NCBI RefSeq assembly: GCF_003369915.1
Contig: NC_046676.1
Coordinates: 22,364,001 to 22,428,000 of the forward strand
DNA: 64,000 bases
Source of the DNA: Drosophila miranda
Lineage: Eukaryota > Arthropoda > Insecta > Diptera > Drosophilidae
Direction of reading: 5' to 3'
The notes under the pieces are model-generated. The model did no database searches. It had not been told where the DNA came from and worked only from the letters and a program-made list of their open reading frames with translations. The position numbers and the translations under genes are program-made. Below, piece by piece: positions 55,801 through 64,000 of the stretch. Position 1 is the first letter of the stretch, and every line of letters starts with the position of its first letter.

Positions 55801-58800
55801 ACGGGTCCTGAAAAGGATATTGCACACACAGACACAAAAACAGAAGCAGAAGCGACATCCTTCCTTCCTTTTGCGGCACATATGTGATTGTCTGAAAGGG
55901 ATACTCGCAGTATATGGACCAAATGCCAGCTTTAATCGCAATGAAAATGAACCAAATGCATCTGTAGATGCTAACTATAGAGAGGACTCATATATATACA
56001 AGATCTTTATCAAAATTATTGGGAAAATATCCGTGAAAAAAATAAGAGTTTTGAAGTTGTGGTAATTGTCAATGTTTTTCTTTAAATTTTACTGAAAATC
56101 TTAACATAAATGTGAGATTTTATTGGCCTAAGCCTCTACCCAGTTCGGCATATTGCAAACAAATACGTCATAAAAACATCTTCATTGTCTTCAGATATCA
56201 TTAGCCCCAAATAACATTACAGACAACATAAAAAGAACAAAGCCCAATCCGAAGTCAAAAGGAAGCATAAATATTTACCAGAAAGCAGTCTGAATACAAA
56301 AATTACCATTTCTTTGTCAATTTCTGGCCATTTCCCGATTGTCCTCTCATAACTGGGCCAACAATTTTTACTGACTCATTAAAATGTGGCAGTCAATTTG
56401 ACAGAGAGATTCCCTTAGGGATGGGTGGCACGAGTATCAGGGGCAGCCATTGACAAAGGGAATAAAAAGTATTATGGGCGCTAAACTCATTTATAATTAT
56501 AATGGACCTTTTACGAACGGTTTTTTTTCCTCTTTTGGCAAGAACTTTTTTCGTCGCACTCCTCCGGAGAACAGGGCCAACATCATAAAAGACAAATGAG
56601 CCGCAACCAAAAAGCACCCAAAAAAACAAAGGCAAGCGGGGGATGGAGAGAAGGATAGGATGTTAGGATAGGAGGAACCACTCTCATTGTCTCCTTTTTG
56701 GTCAGTTTGGTCAATGGAGGGAGCCTCTGGGAGCCACCAAATCAGTGTGTATTGTATTCCTTTTCAAGTCATCTAATATTTTATGTATTTTGTGCAATGC
56801 AATGACAAGGAAAATGAAGAGGAGGAGAGGAAGAGCCGAGGAAATGGCTACTTTTCTAAGCTTTTAATAATATCCTTTTTATGTCCACTAAATGAAGGAT
56901 ATAAAGTCAACACTTTGTACAATAAGGCGACCATCCATCCGAGAGGGGGGCTTGCCACCAAAGGCTTTGGACATTTTCAACGCCTGCCACCCACTGCTCT
57001 GGCATCTTTGCCTCATTTTTTTTTTGCTGTGTCGTGGCCGCTGGCATAAAAACCTCGGACATCGGCCATCAGACATCGCCTTGGTCCAGCCGGGGAGATT
57101 GCTTCTTAGTCGCCTCTTTCTTTGGCCAAGTTTTTGTTCCGCCTTAGTTTGCATAAGTTTGCGCCTGCCAGGCGCTTCCGGTTAATGTGGTCGACACAAC
57201 AGCAACACCCCGCTGTAAGAGTGGGCCCACAGTAGCAGCCATCTCTGGAAAACCCACAGACGAACCAACAAATAAGGAAATCAGGAAATGGATCAGGCCA
57301 AAGCCAAAGTAGACATTTATATGGGCAAATCTTTGTGTGATTTCCGCTTCACTGGCGAAAGCTTTCTGGCGCCAAGGAGCGGGCCGAGGGCACTATCATC
57401 CCCATTCCCGTTCCCTAGCCCCCACTTAATGTGTCCATCAATCTTCCGCTTAGCCTGGACTTTAACTTGTTATTTGGCTACTTTAAGGCAAAGCCAAATA
57501 AAATCAATCAATTGAAAGTAACAACAGAAATGGATTCAATAAAGTGAAGAGCTTTCGATTTCCTTTATCCCTTTTGGGGCTAGGGCTGCTGCCAGAAGAG
57601 ATCGATGGGCACATGAGTCAGTGTCTTTACATAATGGTAGAGATAAAAAATCGAACGTTAGGAATTTCCGAAGAACACGAGATTTTCCGAGAATCCGCTT
57701 GAATTCAAGCGGTAGAAACCTGAATGAACACTTTTGAAGTTGAGCAATTTACTTAGTTGTACCTACTGTAGTTTCTATAACTTTCAATAAAACTTGGAGC
57801 CAAGATATAACATTTTGGCACTCCAAAAGAGTTAAAAAAAACTCGGATCTCCCTTCGTTTTAATTTCTTATTTCAGTCTTTTGCTCTGATGAACCTGTTT
57901 GATTTGACTTGAACCATCTCCAATCGCCTCTTAATTCATTCTCTTTCTTTCAAACTTTTCAGAAGATCCAGCGGAACAACAGCCAACAGCCAAAAGGGGG
58001 AACAAAATTTCAATAAGCAATTAGATGGCAATTACTTGCAACAACTTTGACTCGACTTTTGTTGAAGGGCGAAAGCAATTACTTGAAATTTATATGTGAC
58101 TGCGGTGGCGGCTCCTGAAGGGCTCTCCACTGGCTATAACAGTTTGGGCCCCGACTCTGGCGAAGCCACTCGAATCACATAATTGAAACGCTCAAGAGAA
58201 CTCGATTGGCGATTGCCATTGAGTGGGGGATGGATGCTCGGATGGATGCCTGGATGAATGAATGGGCAACTTGGTTGCAAGAACAACAACATTGTATTAC
58301 ATATAAAGTTTTTGCCAGAGGATTTGGTTAGTGCGTGTGTACACGAGTAAGTATGAGAGGGTGATTTTCAAGGAGTTGGGCGGAAAAACTAATTGAGTTA
58401 CATATTCGGTCCTGACATGTGGTGGACAGCAGAAGGAGCAGAAGCAGAATCAGAATCAGAATCAGAAGGAGGATAGTTCTGGGAAAGTTTCTTTTTGTCC
58501 GGGCCTGGTGGCACAAACCAAAACTTTACATTGTTTAATTTCGGCAAATGTAGGAGGAACACCAGAAAGCGATTGCAGCCCCAGAGACACTAATCTTTTG
58601 TTTGTCGCTCGCCCCCTGCTCTTCTGTACAGCCCGAATCTACTCCCAAGTACTTTGGCCGTTCCTTAACATGGCATAATCTTAGCTTGTTTCGGAAAAAC
58701 TTTCATTTGCACTACATACTCATATCCCTGCTCCTAACGTTGCCCTCCTGCTCCTTTCTCTCGCTTCTTTTCCCTCTTCCGGCGGCGCCATCTTTAAGTT

Positions 58801-61018
58801 TCATTAGTAACGAGTGCGGGGCTCTGTTCGACTCTGTTCTGAAGTCGTCGCTCCACTTTGCTTTATTTCTTTTTGCTTTTTGCCAAACTGAAAGTTATAA
58901 GTTTTTGTAATTGAGCTGCGAGAAGGAGAGAGACCCTTGGCGTATGCGTAATATATGATGACATTACATTATCATTTGTCAGGCAACAAAAAACTTATGG
59001 GAAGAACATAACTTCTGAGGGCACGGAGGAGATATAAATGCTTCTGCTGCTGCTTTAATTATTCCACTTTAATCACATAACGAGCATTTCTAATTGGATA
59101 TAACGGGTCTTAATACAGTGAGATGTCGTAAAAATGTTCTTTAATTAGGTTTCAGGGCTTTCAAAATATTAGCAGAAAAAACCTGAGACTTCCATTTCTC
59201 ATCCATCTCTAAGCTCTCAGAAAAATAATCTAAGCATACAAGAACAGACAGAAATTTCTGGCATTTATTTGTGGGTAAGAAGAGAAAACGAGGAAAGCTC
59301 TTGAATTTACATGTAGGTACATGTCAAAATTATTCATCTTTAATGAAAGTGAGATTTCTTGATTAAATTGCTACGATACCAAAATACAAAACCCCATTTA
59401 TCCTTTCAAACTATCCCTGAAATTCCACAAATTTATTGTTTGCGTCTTAAATTTACATTATTATTCAGCCCTCACTCCTTTTATTTTTAATTAAAAAATC
59501 AAAACCCGCAATCTCTGCGGCAAGCAAACTCAAAGCCTGAAGAGCGACAGTACCAGGAGCAGAAGGTAGAAGCAGGAGCCTAGGAGAATGTATCAAACAT
59601 CGTTCTGCACATCTTTATTTCCATGTTCATTTGGGTGTCGTCTCGGCGTCGGAATCGTCTCCTGCCTCATTAGTATGCAACACTGTGTCCGCTTACATTA
59701 ATTGGGCGTTGCAACTGATTTGAATACGGGTAATCCGCCAGGAAAGAAGAGAGGATCTCAGGGCGAGGGAAAATATTTAGCCAGTGCTAGCCGCAAACTA
59801 ACCGCAGAAGTGTGTCCGCCGAGTCCGCTCTGTCCGCATGATGAACAACGCTTTTAATTGCTGACTTCGTTTTGGTTTCCCGCCCTGCTAGCAGCCTCCC
59901 TGTTGACTTATGGAAATTGGCAGAACCGACTACTTATATTGGTTAATGCCAAACATGCTCGCTGCATAATAACGAGGCGGAGGCACCACATCAAGGATGC
60001 GGAATGAGTCGGGACGCAGGCGGAGGCAGCAGTAGCATGTGTCTATTTATTTTAATTAAGCCCCAGGTAAACGCTGTGCCACCTGGGAGTCTCCCATGTT
60101 TGCATTCCGTGGCATGTGTTTCTGTTTCTCTTTCTGTTTTACTTCTACCTGCGACACTTTGCCACTTTTTTTCTGTATTTTTGTGGATTATATCTCCTTG
60201 GAGATGGGGGCTGAAAATGGGAAAAACCAAAGTGCGTAACACTAACGAATCACTAATTAATAAATTAGGACTTGGTCTGAGTGGGTTTCTGCCGTTGCCT
60301 GCATAAATTTGCTGATTAATTTAGTTAAGCTCTTGGTTCGTTAAGCACGAAGAAACCTGTATACTTATCCTCTTAAAGTTGGACATGTTTTGGCCAAAAG
60401 ATATCATACAAACAATTTGCATTTTCATATGTTAATTTTTAAATGCAATAAGAAAGCAATAAAACCATCAACTTTTGACACTTTGCAGGCATTTTCATTT
60501 CGCCAAAAGGCAAAATGATGCCATTAAAGGCACATGCTTATGGCATTTTCAAAAGGCATTACGAATACGCCATGTGAAACAACGGACGCAACAGCTGCGT
60601 TATGACATGAGCCATGTACACGTATGTATGCATGTATGTGTGGCTATCTCTCTGGCTTTCAGTGCTGTCTCCCTCTGACTCGCTGCCTGCGTCTCCGTTG
60701 AGATTTTCCGCCAAACATTTTACGTGCAAATATTTTAAGCCTTTGGCGGGGCACATGGGGCAGATCTCCATCTCCGTCCCCATCTTTGAGGCATTATTAG
60801 GCGCATATTTGTTGAGCACAGTGTAAGCACACCATATAAACATATACGAGTGTATCCCCATATCTCGCATATACAATACACATGTGTGCACACTTTGTCG
60901 GGACATGTGTGTGCCTCTGCGACCGTCATCTGCTCCTGCTTTCCCCTGGCGAACCCCCAGCAGAAAAAACGTGACTGCGTCATATATTTTGGAGACTTAT
61001 TAAATATTTTCCTTTTGA

Positions 61019-61042
61019 TTCTCTCTCTCTCTCTCTCTCTCT
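61019..61042. repeat. TC dinucleotide microsatellite
   Basis: About eleven perfect TC units. On the other strand this is a GAGAG run of the kind bound by GAGA factor. Confidence 0.85.
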
Positions 61043-64000
61043 GTTGTCCTCCATCTTTTTGTATAACATTTTCTTTATTTTGACAATTTTCTTTGGTGAC
61101 TTTAACTCACATTTAATTGCCGCAACTTTCAACTTAGACTTTTCCCCTAATTAATTAAAAAACTTTGGCAAACCAAAATGCCAACTCACCTAGGACCCCC
61201 TCTGGAAGAAAACCAAACCCCTTCTTTCCTTGCTTTTTGGGTGGCAAAAAGTGTGTCCCAAAGTAAAAGTCATGCCGCGTTGGAGTTGCCAAAAGTCAAA
61301 TAAAAGATTTGCGGTTGCCGATGAATAAGTGAAACGGCTTTTGCCTGCCTAACCCGGCCACAAAGGTGACTTTGATTGGATACAAGGTGGGGGGCTGTAT
61401 GCTGGGGCGAACCAGGATTCATGTCTCATTTGTGGGACAGTCAAAAATGCGGCTAACCAAACCGCAGGGCTGCAAAATGAAAGAGTTGCTGCAAAGAGTG
61501 AATGATTCACGTATGAGCCTTATGATGAAAGAGTTTTGTGCGGTTTCAGATGGTATTTGATGGTTTCTAGAAGCTGAAAGTTTCTTTATGTTGAATATAA
61601 ATCAACGAAACGCAAGTGCTTTAGTATTGGGACACCCACTATGGTTCTTTTTACGAGTATCCACACATTCATATCTGCTCCTTCTATATTTAATTTCTTC
61701 TAGAACAAAAGTTGGTAATTTTCTCTGAATTTCTCTGATTTTATAAAAAAATTGTGTACTTTAAGCATCGCTTAGAGAGGTTTACAGATTACAGAATGTG
61801 TATCTTTTGTGGCGAGCACAAAAGATAGAATTTGTTAACATGCAAAAATAATCACTCCACGCACACATGGTAACAGAGCCCTTTCGGCCAGCATACAGAA
61901 TATTCTAGCCAAACTTTGTGTCTCTTTCAACTTTCCAGTATGCAAAAATGTTTCATTTGTTCTCCTACTTTTTCCAGCAGTATTTACATCTTTTGTTGCT
62001 TTTATTTTGTGCTTACTCAACAAACAGATGTGAAAGCTGATGAGATTTAGTTCTTTTTTTTGGTCCTCTTTGTTGTACCCTTGAAAGAGGATATTATGAT
62101 CTATTTTAGGTATTTGTAGAGCAGATAGAGAATCGTTTTTAGTCTGTAAATTATGTACATACTCTGTTCATCATTGTGTCTTGCTTTTGTGCAGGAAACG
62201 TATCAATATTTGATCCCACGATCGTTCTTCAAATTAAGACAATAGCTATCGTAAATGTTTCTTAAATGTTTCTTAAAATGCTCGCTGAAAGTCAAAATCA
62301 ATTAGCTGGTCTTACCCTAGTATATCTTCCATTGGAACTATCGTTCTTTTAGGGTATCTGAACCTTCGGAAGTCCTGTTTTCTGTCCTTTCTCTTATTTT
62401 CCTTAATGTGACGTTGCTAAGCATCGAATTGATAGGTATTTATGCTACTCTGTTTTTGTTTTTCTTTTGACGCTCACTGTGATTGTTGTCAAAGCTTCTG
62501 CTGTTGCTGCTCTTGCAGCTTCCGTGCATGTACACGTACACCGTACTATATATGTATGAGTAACTGTGTGGGAGACCGTGAGTGTGTGTGTGTGTATGTG
62601 TGTGTTTGTGTGTTTATCTTGTCGCCATCTGCCATGCTTTTGCTTGTCTGTTCACTCTGCTTTGTTCTGTTTAATTTTCTGCTTGCCTTTGCTTCCGGCA
62701 GCTGTTTGTCCCTCTCGATCCCCTTGTCTCACACTTCACCTCTCCCCGCTCACTTCCACACGGTCCCACTTCTCTGCCTGTCTGTCTCTTTCTCTGCTTG
62801 TGCATTGTTTTCATTAATGTTATTATTCAACATTTCTACGAGTGTGTTTACGTCATCCCCTCTACAACGAACGGTAGTTTCTAATTTGTATGCATAATTT
62901 ACAGTTCGACTCGGAAGAACAGTAGAGATGGAGTGATGTTGGTAGGGTTGCAACGTAAGCTTCACAGAGTGGGAGGACTATTTGCAATTGTCTACAAACC
63001 TTTCATCGGGTGCTCAGGGGGGAGCTGAATTGATGAAGCCGATGGCCAAGTAATACCCTGAGAAAAGGGGTATTTCAAATGGAAAGAGCAGAACGTATTG
63101 TTTGATGGGATTGACAGAAGTTCAATCACTTCAGAAGCTCCAATTGATGCAGTTATTATAGGAAAGTACGATTAAAGAAAGCGAGTGCAAGTTAAAGTCT
63201 GCAGCGACTTCCATCTCCTGCTCTTTTAGCTCATGAATCTCCTACAACTTGATAGCAAAACAAAAAAGGGAAATGCCCAAATTGAAATAGTTTTGCACGA
63301 TTGCATGCCACGGGGAGGAGGAAAGTACCCACCCAAGAAGGAAAATATAGGTAGAGGAAAGTAACCTAAAAGAAAAGTAAAATGCATTCCAAGACTCTGC
63401 GTTTATTTTGCCAGCTCTCCAACAATATCTTCTTCTTCCCTTCGCCGAAAATCAACAATTTTTGGCAAAACTTTTAATTAAGGAAAATAGAAAAAAGAAG
63501 AAAGGGAAGGATAGATTGAAGAGGAGAAAGCGCTGCACCACGTATTGTTAACGAATGAGGATTGCTGAGCAACTGCAATTGCAATCAATCCAAATGTCGA
63601 GTTTTCAATAATATTGTCAGCCAGGAAGCACTGCATGCTAGCAGTCACCCGGGGGGTCAGCCTTCATTTAACTGCAGGAAGAAGAATAACACGTTTGCAT
63701 ACCTTTTTCCAACTGAACAAACTTTAGGGGCATGGAAAACTTGTGGAAAACCCCGGCCAAGTCGTGTGAAACAAAGGCAGGGACATGCCAAAGAGGACTG
63801 CTCTCAACTTGAATCTTGATTTTTTTGTTACCAAGAACAAACGACCCCGCAGCCCCACAGTTCCCGCAGTCATATGTCAATTGGGATTATATAAGTGCAA
63901 ATTTCAGGCTTTAATACGATTCGTTGCGGCTGTATGAATAACAGGCTCCATAACAGTCGAGTCTAATGAATACGCACCACTTCTGGAGTGACTTTCGTGC

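Larger units (their letters stand above)
47794..64000. other. 16-kb gene-free region at the right end
   Basis: I see no supported coding exon. The region has AT-rich, enhancer-like texture with many simple repeats: TC runs near 48917 and 61020, GT runs near 49195 and 62583, a CGTCGC array at 52839-52885, a C run at 53416, CAGAAT units near 58440, and TATG/CATG words near 60620. A stretch at about 47860-48000, with TCAGTG words, looks like a possible 5' untranslated region of a downstream gene whose coding part lies outside the window. The whole region may be a long intron or an intergenic regulatory domain. Confidence 0.4.

Noticed and set aside
62442-62897. Cys- and Val-rich 151-codon frame
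   Set aside because: Produced by GT-rich simple sequence (TGTGTG read as Cys-Val).
1-64000. tRNA, rRNA, retroelement or CRISPR content
   Set aside because: I looked for tRNA B-box-like GGTTCGAATCC words, reverse-transcriptase motifs, long terminal repeats and regular spaced repeats, and saw none.

Overview
The window looks like nuclear DNA of a Drosophila species. Short introns of 55-75 bases, TATA/Inr core promoters, AATAAA signals, GC-rich coding exons in AT-rich spacers and the gene families all fit. The order of recognisable genes (an aspartylglucosaminidase-like gene, Ly6 genes, PP1-like phosphatases, a trypsin pair, a lysyl oxidase with SRCR domains) resembles my memory of the D. melanogaster CG4363/CG4372/CG4377, PpN58A, CG4386 and Loxl2 (CG4402) neighbourhood at 57F-58A on chromosome arm 2R (Muller C). 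Species and orthology are inferred from memory, not from a search.

Layout. 1.25-2.6 kb: one intronless gene for a secreted glycosylasparaginase-fold protein whose nucleophile threonine is replaced by glutamine, so probably a pseudoenzyme. 4.0-8.3 kb: three tandem two-module Ly6/DUF753-type genes on the plus strand; the first and third end in a GPI-anchor-like tail and the second does not. 9.65-20.04 kb: a seven-exon gene that I rebuilt to 2,988 residues. It has a signal peptide, 35 Ly6-like cysteine modules arranged as seven five-module units, and a GPI-like tail. Two of its introns use GC donors.

22.9-27.6 kb: four intronless PP1-type phosphatase genes, two on the minus and two on the plus strand, meeting head to head over a 474-base gap. 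28.7 kb, 33.7 kb and 39.9-40.3 kb: three small genes that are easy to overlook. They are a 65-residue secreted-peptide candidate, a 71-residue metallothionein-like cysteine-rich protein on the minus strand, and an 83-residue two-exon hydrophobic protein on the minus strand. 36.0-38.8 kb: two trypsin-family protease paralogues. 46.0-47.6 kb: a Loxl2-type lysyl oxidase with two SRCR domains.

The rest is non-coding as far as I can see. The largest blocks are 28.9-33.7 kb, 40.3-45.9 kb and 47.7-64 kb. They hold simple repeats, a 29-bp minisatellite and one short relic with terminal inverted repeats and TA flanks. I found no tRNA, rRNA, retroelement or CRISPR array.

The common theme is secreted or cell-surface, disulfide-rich proteins (Ly6 family, proteases, LOX/SRCR) with a nest of PP1-like phosphatases of a kind that is often male-germline biased in flies. 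The most interesting object is the 35-module Ly6 protein. The retained introns show how it grew from a small Ly6 gene like its three upstream neighbours.
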